Source of the DNA: UBA8199 sp964507045
Lineage (GTDB): Bacteria; Verrucomicrobiota; Verrucomicrobiia; Limisphaerales; UBA8199
NCBI GenBank assembly: GCA_964507045.1
Contig: CAZDOO010000012.1
Span: forward strand, 22,238-86,237
DNA: 64,000 nucleotides
Direction of reading: 5' to 3'
A program made the translations under genes and the position numbers. A model generated the notes under the pieces. It was not told the origin of the DNA, made no database searches, and worked only from the letters and a program-made list of their open reading frames with translations. How positions within the stretch are numbered: the first letter of the stretch is position 1; each line of letters begins with the position of its first letter. This document shows, piece after piece, positions 18,255 through 26,468 of this stretch.

Positions 18255-19430
18255 ATGCAACATCATGGCTGCAACTCCCCGGGGTTTGTGATGCGTCCGG
18301 TCATGTTTCTTCTGGCGGGTGTGGTAGCGAGTCTCCTGTCGCTGGCGGAGGCGAACGCGGCCGCGCCGTCCTCGCCTGGGGCAGCGGCGGCGGTGAAGTG
18401 GCTCGACCTGCCTCATCCGCAACTCGATGTGCGCGGGCTGCCGTGGTTGAAGGAGAATGCGCCAGAACTGTGGCGCCTGCCGCAGAGCGCCAGGACCAAC
18501 GTGCCTAAGGCCGTGTGGAACCGGGCGGTGGCCCCCGACGGGGGGCGCATCCGCCTGTCCTGCAACAGCACCTGCCTGGGCCTGCGATTCGAGGCCGCCC
18601 AGCCGGGCGGGAAGCGCTGCTTCTTCGATGCCTTTGTGAATGGCGAGTATGCGGGTTCCGTCGGCCCGCAAGGGACGCAGCGCGTGGACCGTGTCTTCTT
18701 CGAGCACAAGGACCGCGCGTGGAAGGACATCACCCTTTATCTGCCCCACAGGAATGAAGTGCGAGTCTTCGCTGTGGGCCTGGATGCGGGCGCCGAGCTG
18801 AGAACGCCGCCGCCCTTCGCGCTGAAGCGTCCCCTCGTCTGCTATGGTTCCTCCGTCCTGCAAGGGAGCGGGGCCGCGCATCCGTCGCGCACCTACCCGG
18901 CGGAGGCGGCCCGGCGGCTGAATCTGGATTTCGTGAACCTGGGATTTGGCGGCGCCGGCAAAGCCGAGCCGGAAGTGGTCGCGCTGGTCAACCAGTTGGA
19001 CGCCTGCGGCTACCTGTTCGACCTGGGCAAGTCCTACGGCGCGCCAACCCCCGAGCGGTATTGCCGAATGCTCGACACCATCCGCGCCTCGCACCCGGAA
19101 GTTCCCATCTTCTGCGTGACGCCGATCTATTCGACCAAGGAAGAGAAAGAGCCTGACTATAAGAAGCGGTCGGAGGATTTGCGGACCCTGATGCGCCAGG
19201 CGGCGACCGACCGTCGCCGGGCCGGTGACAAACTAATGTTCGTCGTCGAAGGACTCGACCTGTTCGGGGAACGGGACAAGGACAAGCTCGCCGACCCGGC
19301 GCATCCCAACGACGAGGGGAACGAGCTGATGGCCCAGCGGCTGGCGCCGAAGCTGGCAGAAGTGGTGTTGGGCAAAGACCGGCCGGCTCCGGCCAGCCCC
19401 CGCTCGGGCACCAACGCGGCTCAGCCCTGA
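18255..19430 (+). CDS. Secreted SGNH/GDSL-family hydrolase
   Basis: A 391-residue exported esterase-like protein. A signal peptide (RPVMFLLAGVVASLLSLAEANA) precedes a beta-rich N-terminal domain of about 150 residues, followed by the SGNH hydrolase fold: CYGSSVLQGSGAAHPSRTYP is block I with GSS in place of GDS, VNLGFGGAGK is block II, and DPAHPNDEGN is block V with the Asp-His pair. Such two-domain enzymes often act on carbohydrate acetyl esters; this is family knowledge, not shown here. I chose the ATG at 18255 because AAAGG lies 7 nt upstream; an ATG at 18291 would still leave the hydrophobic core of the signal peptide. Confidence 0.88.
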   Translation: MQHHGCNSPGFVMRPVMFLLAGVVASLLSLAEANAAAPSSPGAAAAVKWLDLPHPQLDVRGLPWLKENAPELWRLPQSARTNVPKAVWNRAVAPDGGRIRLSCNSTCLGLRFEAAQPGGKRCFFDAFVNGEYAGSVGPQGTQRVDRVFFEHKDRAWKDITLYLPHRNEVRVFAVGLDAGAELRTPPPFALKRPLVCYGSSVLQGSGAAHPSRTYPAEAARRLNLDFVNLGFGGAGKAEPEVVALVNQLDACGYLFDLGKSYGAPTPERYCRMLDTIRASHPEVPIFCVTPIYSTKEEKEPDYKKRSEDLRTLMRQAATDRRRAGDKLMFVVEGLDLFGERDKDKLADPAHPNDEGNELMAQRLAPKLAEVVLGKDRPAPASPRSGTNAAQP

Positions 19431-19466
19431 AGCGCCGTATCAACAGGTTATTCGAGGTGGCGAAGG

Positions 19467-19498
19467 AGCCCCCCGGGCGGACTTCCGTCCAGGGGGCT
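19467..19498 (+). terminator. GC-rich hairpin between convergent genes
   Basis: Arms 19468-19480 and 19485-19497 pair at 11 of 13 positions plus one G-U, with an ACTT loop, followed by TTGGTTTG. It sits between the SGNH gene and the convergent gene ending at 19520, so it may terminate both. The downstream T tract is weak. Confidence 0.55.
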
Positions 19499-19519
19499 TG
19501 GTTTGAGCTGGTTGGGAGG

Positions 19520-20188
19520 CTAGACCGCAGCCGGCACGCGCGCGGAGAACACCAGCGGGATGCCTTCATACCCATCCACGTTGGCGTTCACGCTCACGAA
19601 CACCCGGCTGCCCACGGCGGGCACGCCAAAGCGAGCGGTGTAGGCGCTCGTGATGGTGATGTAGTTCGACACCGGGCTGTCCAGGATGCCGAGGAGCCGG
19701 TAGCCGACGCCACGCCGACAACCGCTCTTCTCCGGGGCGCAAGCCCGCAGCATTGTGCCGTCCGGCGGGGCGCCGGTGGTGTGCAGCTTGAGGGCGATGG
19801 TGCCGGCGGTGTTGGTGATGGCCAGGGCATCAATCGGCAGGACCTCGAGCAAGGGTTTGGCCGGAGGCGTGGTGACGGGGTCGCCGCCAACCGCCAGGAG
19901 GGCGCAGTTGAGCTTGGTGAACAGTTGCAGCCCGGTAAGCGGCCCGGTCTGGCCCAAAGTGGACTTGCTCCGCACTTGCGCAGCCGCGGCAATCCAGGCT
20001 TCCTGCTGGGCATCAGTCAGTTGATCGTACGCGGCGGCCTGGGATGCCAGGTTTTGCCGGATGATCTGCTGCGCGGCGGTCCGCGGGTTGCTGGGGATCG
20101 CCTTGATTCTGCGCAACAGGCCGCTGCGGCCCTGCCAGGTCACAGTCAGCCCCAGTTTGCCGACTTGGGGAACGTCTTGAATCTTCAT
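19520..20188 (-). CDS. Hypothetical protein, intact member of a duplicated family
   Basis: A 222-residue protein I cannot name. The N-terminal about 50 residues are basic (TVTWQGRSGLLRRIKAIPSNPRTAAQQIIRQN), then a Gln/Ala-rich helix with LTDAQQEAW, then a beta-rich remainder ending FGVPAVGSRVFVSVN...FSARVP. The layout resembles small structural proteins often found in phage-like gene sets of this phylum, but this is inference. A truncated paralogue is at 460-1233. It is the last gene of a five-gene minus-strand cassette (23139 to 19520). No signal peptide or membrane segment is seen. Confidence 0.6.
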   Translation of the reverse strand: MKIQDVPQVGKLGLTVTWQGRSGLLRRIKAIPSNPRTAAQQIIRQNLASQAAAYDQLTDAQQEAWIAAAAQVRSKSTLGQTGPLTGLQLFTKLNCALLAVGGDPVTTPPAKPLLEVLPIDALAITNTAGTIALKLHTTGAPPDGTMLRACAPEKSGCRRGVGYRLLGILDSPVSNYITITSAYTARFGVPAVGSRVFVSVNANVDGYEGIPLVFSARVPAAV

Positions 20189-20322
20189 TCAGTTGCTTCT
20201 TTCTATGGTTATAGGTTGTTGTGAAACGGCGCGCGAGGTCCCCCAGCGGTCAGCCGCTGCGGACCGGCGAAACTGCGCGCGCCAAAATTGATTGCCCGCG
20301 TCATAGTGGGTGGCGGGCATGG

Positions 20323-20652
20323 CTAATGCCGGCTGCGCTCGTCCAGACGGGCAAAGCCCGCTTCGAGCGCGCTGATGCGGGCGCTCTGCCGCTCCAAGGC
20401 GGCCAGCAGCTCGCGGTGGTTTACGTCCAGCTTTCCCACCAGATCCAGGTGGCTGGCGTGCAGTCGCTCCCGGACATCCAACATCTCGGCGTAGAAGTCG
20501 GCCCGGCTCATCAGCTCGGGTTTGGCCGCCTTCACGCCCAAGAGCTTCTTCGCCAGGAGAAAGGCTGAGCCGGCGGCGCCGGCAATGGCGGCCCAGCCCT
20601 CGCCCGAGATAGTGCGGGTGGCGGAGACCGGGGAGTTGAGGTTTGTGCTCAT
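20323..20652 (-). CDS. Small membrane protein with coiled-coil tail
   Basis: A 109-residue protein with one hydrophobic segment (about 19-36, GWAAIAGAAGSAFLLAKKLL) and a long charged helix (about 50-108) with heptad-like leucines (DVRERLHASHLDLVGKLDVNHRELLAAL and onward). The topology of one membrane anchor plus coiled coil is seen in phage holin or spanin-like proteins and in many unrelated small proteins. It is the fourth gene of the minus-strand cassette. Function unknown. Confidence 0.55.
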   Translation of the reverse strand: MSTNLNSPVSATRTISGEGWAAIAGAAGSAFLLAKKLLGVKAAKPELMSRADFYAEMLDVRERLHASHLDLVGKLDVNHRELLAALERQSARISALEAGFARLDERSRH

Positions 20653-20690
20653 TGGAACGTGGTGCGTAGTGCGTAGTGCGTGAGGCGTGG

Positions 20691-21620
20691 TCAGGTGTTC
20701 TGGTCTTGTGCGGGCGCGCTCTCATCTCTGGCGGCGACGATGCCCCGCAACTGGCCGTGCCGATGGGCGAGGAACCAGCCGCCGACGGTCAGGGCGACCG
20801 CGCCCAGGATCAGCAGCTCATTGCCAGCCACCATGGTGGGCAGGACCATGAGCGCCACCCCGCCCAGCATCAGCACGGCACTCGTGGTCACGCTCGCCAC
20901 GATTGCCTTGAGCGGCGGCCACACGAGCGAGGCCATGCCGAAGACAAACAGGCCAACGCCCACCCAGACAACGCCCTTCAGGCTCGACAGTTTGGCGCCT
21001 AACTCCCGGGCGGTGTCCTTCTGCGCGGCGCCCAATTCCGTGCGGGCGCGGGTTTCCTCGCGTTCGACCACGGGCATCGGGGCGCTGAGGATGTAAGAGG
21101 CTGAGGGTTGAGAGTTGAGAGTTGAGGGTGGGGTGCCGGCGTCCTCGCGGGCCGTGATCTCCGCGGTGCGGTTGAGGAGTCTGGGCTCGCGGGGACGCTC
21201 GTCCTCCCATAGGGGGGATTGCTCGACGTGTGAGCCTGCGGGCACGGTATAGGTCCGCACCTTGATGCTCTCCTGGTCCTGCCTGGTGGCCTGGGCGGGA
21301 TTCTCGGACTGCACCAGCGTCTGCTCGACCCTGCCACCCGGCTCCCGCGCGAGGACAGCCTTGCCGCCCTTAAGCGGCCGGGGACCGGCGCAACCGGTGG
21401 CCAGCAGCGCCAAGGCGAACGCGGCGCACAGGAACCGGGCGAGATAATCCGCCGCCGCGGCGCGCGGAGCCGAAGGTTGTCGAGCTGTTGACTTCGAGCG
21501 TCGAGCCTCGCGCTGTCGCCGCGGCGTCGCGCCGTCGCAGTCGGCCAAAGTTCGCGTCTCACCCCTCGTCGCCCGGCCCGTGCGGGGGTTTGCGGCTGTC
21601 GGATTGCTGCTTGCTTTCAT
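20691..21620 (-). CDS. Hypothetical lipoprotein with C-terminal membrane helices
   Basis: A 309-residue protein. The ATG at 21620 is preceded by GGGTGAG, a good ribosome binding site, which supports this start over a longer open frame. A basic, Arg-rich N-terminus leads to FALALLATGCAGP, a likely lipobox at about residue 65. The middle is polar and includes STLNSQPS, translated from a TCAACTC-type word repeat (about 21104-21130). The C-terminal third has two or three hydrophobic helices (GVVWVGVGLFVFGMASLVW, VLMLGGVALMVLP, LLILGAVALTVGGWFLA). No family is recognised. A lipoprotein next to a small coiled-coil membrane protein recalls phage lysis accessories, but this is only a hypothesis. Confidence 0.5.
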   Translation of the reverse strand: MKASSNPTAANPRTGRATRGETRTLADCDGATPRRQREARRSKSTARQPSAPRAAAADYLARFLCAAFALALLATGCAGPRPLKGGKAVLAREPGGRVEQTLVQSENPAQATRQDQESIKVRTYTVPAGSHVEQSPLWEDERPREPRLLNRTAEITAREDAGTPPSTLNSQPSASYILSAPMPVVEREETRARTELGAAQKDTARELGAKLSSLKGVVWVGVGLFVFGMASLVWPPLKAIVASVTTSAVLMLGGVALMVLPTMVAGNELLILGAVALTVGGWFLAHRHGQLRGIVAARDESAPAQDQNT

Positions 21621-21648
21621 CTCACCCTGTATAGGTCCACAAAACGCG

Positions 21649-22329
21649 TTACTGGGGTAACAAGCCGTCCTTTCCATTCCAGGCCACGCCCGGCGGCGGC
21701 TCGTAGGTGAAGCAGCCGGGGTACATCGCGGCGGCCCAACCCCGGGCATATCCCCCGCCCCGGCCCGAGGGAATCAGCAGGTATTCGTGCAGGTGCCGGG
21801 CAAAGGCCTGCAGCACGGCATGCGGCAGGCCCGCCGCGTCCACCGCCCCCGCCAGGCGGACGTGCAGGCGCTTGATGGCCGCGGAGACGGCCCGGACGCA
21901 GCGCTCCGCGCCGTCCCGGCTGCGCCACGGGCTCAGGCGCAGGAACTCGGTGACCTCCTCGAGTTCGCGCAACGCCTCGGCCTTCACCGGTTCGATCTGC
22001 TCATCGTCTTCCAGCACCCGCTCCAGCACGCGCTGGCGTCGCCACAAGGCCCGGATCCTGGCCGCGTCTTCCAGCCCCAGGCTGCGCTGCTGCACGAGTT
22101 CGCCCGGCCCCGCCGCCAGGTTTCGGGCTTTGAGCGCCAACGCCACGGCGTGAATCGGCTCGCGCGGCGGCTCCAGCAGCAGGCACGCGACGTACAGCGC
22201 GCCCAGCTCGTGTTTAAAGAAGGCCGGCCGGCCTTCGAAGGTGAGTTCCCAAAACCCCACTCCCCGGCACAGGGCATATTGGCGTCCGACGGAACGGTTG
22301 CGGTCAGCAGTCTGTTGTATTGTTCTCAT
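21649..22329 (-). CDS. Hypothetical protein with a possible winged-helix N-terminal domain
   Basis: A 226-residue protein of unknown function. Residues about 24-70 (FWELTFEGRPAFFKHELGA, YVACLLLEPPREPIHA) resemble a W.v.f.G....l....G..yla.LL..P...iha pattern seen in some regulator-associated winged-helix domains. The rest is helical and charged (LRELEEVTEFLRLSPWRSRD), ending with a Gly/Tyr-rich stretch. No membrane segment or signal peptide. I chose the ATG at 22329; an in-frame ATG at 22362 is possible. It is the second gene of the cassette. A regulatory or DNA-binding role is a weak inference. Confidence 0.5.
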   Translation of the reverse strand: MRTIQQTADRNRSVGRQYALCRGVGFWELTFEGRPAFFKHELGALYVACLLLEPPREPIHAVALALKARNLAAGPGELVQQRSLGLEDAARIRALWRRQRVLERVLEDDEQIEPVKAEALRELEEVTEFLRLSPWRSRDGAERCVRAVSAAIKRLHVRLAGAVDAAGLPHAVLQAFARHLHEYLLIPSGRGGGYARGWAAAMYPGCFTYEPPPGVAWNGKDGLLPQ

Positions 22330-22557
22330 AGCTTGCTTTCTGGGTTGGGCCGGTGGCCTCATGCCACTGGCCGCTGAAGACCGGCGGGAGTCGGAAATGG
22401 GGGCTTATTGCCGGGGTGGGTTTTCAATGCCAGCGCGGGTTTAATGGGGATTTCCTACTGTCGGAAATGCAGTCGGATTGGAGGGAGTATCTGCCCGGCC
22501 TGGCAGGGTGCCGGCACCGAAAGTACCGGAGCCTGCCCGGTAAGCGCGCCCTGACGG

Positions 22558-23139
22558 TCAGTCGGCGTTCGGATCGTCAGCCTCTTCGTCCCCGGTGACG
22601 GCACCCTTCCGGTAGATGTCCCTGGCCCGGGAATCGCGCAGACTGTCTTCGATGGCCTCGACGTGGGGCGACACCTCGTGGAGCTGCTGCGGACTCCACG
22701 GAAGGCGCGCGCGCAAACTCGCGAGCCGGTCGAAGATCACGGACCGGTCGCACCTGCAGATGCGGGCGATTTGCCCCGGCTCAAGCCGCTGCCGGTAGTA
22801 GAGGTTGAAGACCTTGATGGGGGGAGCTTTGCGCAGGCGATTGTCGGGATCGAGAGCCGTGAGCAAGGCAAACACTTTGGCGGCAAGGCGGAGGGTCATC
22901 GGCTCGGCCCTGGCCGGGTTGTGGGGCGCGACAAGCACTGCATCTCCCGTCCGGCTGACGCGGATGCAGAACTGCCCGGTGGCGGGATCGCCCTCCGGCG
23001 CGACCCGCAGGTCGCCGGCGGCCGCGGCTGGCGGGTCTGGCAACGGCGCCCCGGTGAGAAACCGCTCCACCGCCGCCAACTGGTCCGGCGTCGCCCGGGC
23101 CAGCAGCAACAGCAGCCTGGTTGGAAAGGCTTCCGTCAT
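22558..23139 (-). CDS. Putative HTH DNA-binding protein
   Basis: A 193-residue protein starting MTEAFPTRLLLLLARAT. The C-terminal half carries a likely helix-turn-helix: NLYYRQRLEPGQIARICRCD followed by RSVIFDRLASLRARLPW, similar to sigma-like or invertase-type HTH units, then an acidic tail ending EEADDPNAD. Residues 30-110 are Pro/Ala-rich with a beta-like segment (GQFCIRVSRTGDAVLVAPHN). The longer open frame upstream to 23517 is rejected because it looks like random translation. It is the first gene of the minus-strand cassette, and the inverted repeat at 23262-23290 lies about 120 bp upstream, so it may regulate the cassette. Confidence 0.6.
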   Translation of the reverse strand: MTEAFPTRLLLLLARATPDQLAAVERFLTGAPLPDPPAAAAGDLRVAPEGDPATGQFCIRVSRTGDAVLVAPHNPARAEPMTLRLAAKVFALLTALDPDNRLRKAPPIKVFNLYYRQRLEPGQIARICRCDRSVIFDRLASLRARLPWSPQQLHEVSPHVEAIEDSLRDSRARDIYRKGAVTGDEEADDPNAD

Positions 23140-23583
23140 GCTCCGGCCAAACTGGCACTCGTTTCCACGAGCCCATCCTGACACGGCTCCCGCGCCGGCC
23201 TTCCGGGTCGGAGTGGAAAGGAGACGAAAGAAGTGCAAACGAGTGCAAACCGCACCCCCGGCAGTGGAAAAGTTCTTTCCAACTTTTTCCACAATTGAGG
23301 CTTCCCACGTTCTCCCACAAGCGGGAGCCGCCGCCGGCAGTCGGCGCACTCTTTCCGCAGCCGAGATAGCGCCGACTGACGGGTGTGTTGCCCAAAGGGC
23401 TACAAAGACAGGGCGGGCACTCTGTGCCTGCCGCAAGCATCCGGAAATGTTTGAAATGCTCGGCCCGCCCGAAGGGTGCCAGAGGGTGGCTTTTTCCGCG
23501 TCCGCGCCGCCAGGCAAATGCCGGGCCTGCCCCAGCCGCCACTGATCACCGTCCCCTGGCCATCTGCCATTGAGACATTATCT
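23140..23583. other. Divergent intergenic region without a gene
   Basis: About 440 bp between the minus-strand cassette and the hipBA operator region. Open frames cover it on both strands but have no recognisable motif. It holds a tandem 10-bp repeat (GTGCAAACGA and GTGCAAACCG, 23231-23250), the inverted repeat at 23262-23290, and probably the cassette promoter. Confidence 0.5.
23262..23290. promoter_or_regulatory. Candidate operator: inverted repeat GTGGAAAAGTT / AACTTTTTCCAC
   Basis: The two arms are reverse complements apart from one extra A/T base pair in the right arm, separated by CTTTCC. The element lies about 120 bp upstream of the HTH gene at 23139 and beside a tandem GTGCAAAC repeat, a typical position for an autoregulatory site. 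No binding protein can be assigned from sequence. Confidence 0.4.
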
Positions 23584-23631
23584 AGTCGCCATTTGTGGCG
23601 ACTTGCTTGACTATTTGGCGTTTATTCGCCA
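23584..23631 (+). promoter_or_regulatory. Paired palindromic operators upstream of hipBA
   Basis: Site 1: AGTCGCCA (23584-23591) and TGGCGACT (23596-23603), perfect 8-bp arms around TTTG. Site 2: TGGCG (23616-23620) and CGCCA (23627-23631) around TTTATT. The two centres are 30 bp apart, close to three helical turns, and site 2 ends 14 bp before the hipB start codon. This fits HipB autoregulation by dimers bound on one DNA face; the GCCA/TGGC core differs from the E. coli HipB operator. Confidence 0.7.
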
Positions 23632-23644
23632 TATATGACGTGTT

Positions 23645-23998
23645 ATGAAAATCACAAAACAGGCCACGGACGAAGCTCTCCTGCGCGAATTAGGCGGGCG
23701 GTTGGCCCGGGCGCGCTTGGAGCGCAATCTCACACAGGCTCAACTGTCGGCGCAGGCCGGCGTTTCCAAACGCAGCGTCGAACGGTTGGAATCGGGCAGC
23801 GTGGCCACGCAGTTGTCCGGCTTCATCCGCGTGTGCCGCGCGCTGGATTTGATCGAGCGCTTTGACCTGCTGGTCCCGGAACCTGTGCCCAGCCCGGTCG
23901 AGCAACTGAAGTTGCGCGGGCGCAAGCGGCAGCGCGCCTCGGCCAAAAGGCAGCCGAAAGCCCCAGCAAAAAAGTGGCAATGGGGAGATGAACCATGA
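23645..23998 (+). CDS. hipB: HipB-like XRE-family antitoxin
   Basis: A 117-residue DNA-binding antitoxin. Residues about 12-70 are an XRE helix-turn-helix (LGGRLARARLERNLTQAQL, then AQAGVSKRSVERLESG), with the recognition helix at SKRSVERLE. A basic C-terminal tail (LRGRKRQRASAKRQPKAPAKK) is longer than in classic HipB and may contact DNA or HipA. The stop overlaps the start of hipA (ATGA), so the two are translationally coupled. Two palindromes immediately upstream are its likely operators. In HipBA modules the antitoxin neutralises the kinase and represses the operon. Confidence 0.9.
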   Translation: MKITKQATDEALLRELGGRLARARLERNLTQAQLSAQAGVSKRSVERLESGSVATQLSGFIRVCRALDLIERFDLLVPEPVPSPVEQLKLRGRKRQRASAKRQPKAPAKKWQWGDEP

Positions 23999-25302
23999 CG
24001 CTGGCTGAGGTCAAACTTTGGGGGCGAACCATCGGCGCCGTGTCGCTGGAGGACGGAGCCCGCTTCGCGGCTTTTCAGTACGACCCGGCCTTTGCGGGGA
24101 GCGGAATCGAGGTTTCGCCCCTCACCATGCCGCTCGGGGATCGAATCTATCTCTTCCCGGACTTGCCGGAGCCGACCTTCCATGGCCTGCCGGGTCTCCT
24201 GGCCGATTCGCTGCCGGACCGATTCGGCAACGCTCTGATTGACGCCTGGCTCTCCACCCAGGGCCGGACGCCACAAAGTTTCAATGCGGTCGAACGGCTT
24301 TGCTACACCGGCGCGCGCGGCATGGGAGCCTTGGAGTTTGTGCCGGCTTTGGGACCGAAGCCGCAACCCGCGAAGAGGATCGAAATTGATGCCCTGGTCG
24401 GGCTCGCGTCCGAAATTCTAAGCCGGCGCACGAATCTGAAAGCCAGCTTCGCGAGCGACCGCAGGAAAAACGCGTTGAACGACATTCTGCGCGTCGGCAC
24501 CTCCGCCGGCGGCGCGCGGGCGAAGGCGGTCATTGCCTGGAATCCGGAAACCAACGAGGTTCGCTCCGGTCAAGTGGCGGCGGGAAAAGGCTTCGGTTAC
24601 TGGTTGCTGAAATTCGATGGGGTCACCGGAAACAAAGACAAGGAACTCGAAGACCCCAAGGGGTACGGAGCCATCGAATACGCCTACTCGCTCATGGCGA
24701 AAGCCGCGGGCGTGACCATGAGCGAGTGCCGTTTGCTCGAGGAAAACGGCCGACGACACTTCATGAGCCGGCGCTTTGACCGGCTCGAGGGTGGCGAAAA
24801 GCTGCACATGCAGTCCCTGTGCGCCCTGGCCCATTTCGATTTCAATCACGCCGGCGCCTACTCCTACGAACAGGCCTTGCTGACCATTCGCCAGTTGAAC
24901 CTGCCGATGGCGGCGGTCGAGGAACAATTCCGGCGCATGACCTTCAACCTCATCGCCCGCAATCAGGACGATCACGTCAAGAACATTGCTTTCCTCATGG
25001 ACAAGACCGGACGCTGGTCGCTGGCACCCGCGTTCGATCTCACCTACAGCTACAACCCGGATGGCCGCTGGACCGCCACGCATCAAATGACGATGAACGG
25101 CCGGCGCGACGGATTTGCGCTGGCGGACTTTCGCGCCTGCGCCCGGAGCGCCCTGATGAAACGCGGCCGGGCCGAGGCCATCGTGGAGGAAGTTCGCGCC
25201 GCCGTCGCCAGATGGCCGGACTACGCCGAGCAGGCGCGGGTGGCCGGCGGCTGGCGCAAGCAAATCCAGCAAACCCACCGCTTGAAACTCCCGCGCGTCT
25301 GA
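23995..25302 (+). CDS. hipA: HipA-like serine/threonine kinase toxin
   Basis: A 435-residue, full-length HipA. The N-terminal domain has the characteristic LPEPTFHGLPGLLADSLPDR and a CYTGARGMGALEF segment. The kinase domain shows VGTSAGGARAKAVIAWN, YWLLKFDGV, the conserved SRRFDR, and NQDDHVKN (residues 323-330) with the catalytic Asp325, then LAPAFDLTYS with the metal-binding Asp. E. coli HipA phosphorylates glutamyl-tRNA synthetase and causes persistence; the target here is not known. All catalytic residues I can identify are present, so the module should be active. It forms a coupled operon with hipB. Confidence 0.93.
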   Translation: MTLAEVKLWGRTIGAVSLEDGARFAAFQYDPAFAGSGIEVSPLTMPLGDRIYLFPDLPEPTFHGLPGLLADSLPDRFGNALIDAWLSTQGRTPQSFNAVERLCYTGARGMGALEFVPALGPKPQPAKRIEIDALVGLASEILSRRTNLKASFASDRRKNALNDILRVGTSAGGARAKAVIAWNPETNEVRSGQVAAGKGFGYWLLKFDGVTGNKDKELEDPKGYGAIEYAYSLMAKAAGVTMSECRLLEENGRRHFMSRRFDRLEGGEKLHMQSLCALAHFDFNHAGAYSYEQALLTIRQLNLPMAAVEEQFRRMTFNLIARNQDDHVKNIAFLMDKTGRWSLAPAFDLTYSYNPDGRWTATHQMTMNGRRDGFALADFRACARSALMKRGRAEAIVEEVRAAVARWPDYAEQARVAGGWRKQIQQTHRLKLPRV

Positions 25303-25425
25303 CGATCCAGATGAGCTTCAATCAATCCACTGACGCCACCCTCTCGCCCTGCAATCCGGCTCCGCCATCTCTGCTTTAGCGTCATTTCGAGTGTTCAGCG
25401 GGAAGCCAACTGCATGGATACCGCC

Positions 25426-25668
25426 TCAGCCGCCGTCGCCCTTGGCCAGCACCGGCCCGCCCCGCCGCCAGCCCTTCATCCAGCCGTCAACCTCGCTGCC
25501 CACAAACCGCACCTGACCGCCGATGCGATAGTGTGGCAGCCGGTAGCGGCTTCGCCAGTTGTCTATCGTCCGCACGTCCACCCCGAACCGGGCCGCCACC
25601 TCTTTCCGGGTTAACAACTTCTCGCCTCCAGGCTTTGGAGGCTGACCAACATCGCGTGTCTTCTTCAT
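25426..25668 (-). CDS. Excisionase-like HTH protein (MerR/HTH_17 type)
   Basis: An 80-residue protein dominated by a winged HTH of the excisionase family: KLLTRKEVAARFGVDVRTID, then NWRSRYRLPHYRIGGQVRF and EVDGWMKGW. This matches the SinI/Xis-like domain used for directing recombinases or for small regulators. It lies alone between hipA and the RHH gene, on the opposite strand, with no integrase in view. It may be a leftover of an integrated element. The ATG at 25668 fits the family length. Confidence 0.78.
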   Translation of the reverse strand: MKKTRDVGQPPKPGGEKLLTRKEVAARFGVDVRTIDNWRSRYRLPHYRIGGQVRFVGSEVDGWMKGWRRGGPVLAKGDGG

Positions 25669-25952
25669 GTTCGGGGTTCGCTTTCTGCCTTATCCATCAG
25701 CCCGTTGGCGGGCCACCCCCAACCTCGGGAACAACGCCCAGTACAAATCCCCGCGCTGCGACACCATTCCCGGGATGTAACTCCTTGTGTGGCAGCGGGT
25801 TCGGAACATGACTCCGGCTCGAACCAACAGCACTTGATTCGCGGCACTGCGCTACCATGCGGCCAATTCTATGGAAAGTTTATTATGAATCAAGGACAAA
25901 ATGATATATTAGCCGTTGACCTGGCTTCAGCGCCGCTTATATTTGCCCTGTC

Positions 25953-26468
25953 TTGAGGAAAGCGAGCAAATACAATCTGACGGCAATCAGCATCTCCTTG
26001 CCAACGATACTCCTGCGCCAAATTGACGATCGGGCTGACCAGCTCGGCATCCCCCGCAGCCAATACCTCGCGCTGCTCGCCCGCAAAGACATCGTCACCG
26101 GCGGCCCCCTCACCCTCCCGGCCCCCACCCCGGACCAGGCGCCCAAGCAGATTGACCTCAGCGAGGAAGTCATCGCCTTCCTCAAGTTCGCCCACCCGAT
26201 CCTGATCGAGCGCGAGCAGATCATAAAGGAATCCCCCAGCAAGCCGCCCCCGCTCGAAGTCGAGCCGCCCGAATCTCTGGCCGAAAAGGCCTTCTGGCTT
26301 GGCGTCCTGGACGAGCTGGACGAAATCCTGGAATACAAGTGGCTGCAATCCGAGAAGGCCGGCTACGACATCGGCCTGGACCGCGCCATCCGCGAATGGC
26401 TCCAGCAGTACCACACCGCCTGGGCCGCCGCGAACCCGCCGCCACCACACCCGCCGCAATCGCAGTAG
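25953..26468 (+). CDS. Ribbon-helix-helix protein, TTG start
   Basis: A 171-residue protein. Residues about 10-45 (AISISLPTILLRQIDDRADQ, LGIPRSQYLALLARKDI) fit a CopG/Arc-type ribbon-helix-helix. The middle is acidic and Pro-rich; the C-terminus is a helix GYDIGLDRAIREWLQQYHTA ending in Pro/His-rich sequence. Translation most likely begins at TTG 25953; no ATG fits before the RHH strand. An AT-rich stretch just upstream (25873-25912) is a plausible promoter. The 72 bp from 26367 recur at 30541-30612 inside a restriction-gene remnant. No partner toxin is adjacent, so its role is open. Confidence 0.65.
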   Translation: MRKASKYNLTAISISLPTILLRQIDDRADQLGIPRSQYLALLARKDIVTGGPLTLPAPTPDQAPKQIDLSEEVIAFLKFAHPILIEREQIIKESPSKPPPLEVEPPESLAEKAFWLGVLDELDEILEYKWLQSEKAGYDIGLDRAIREWLQQYHTAWAAANPPPPHPPQSQ

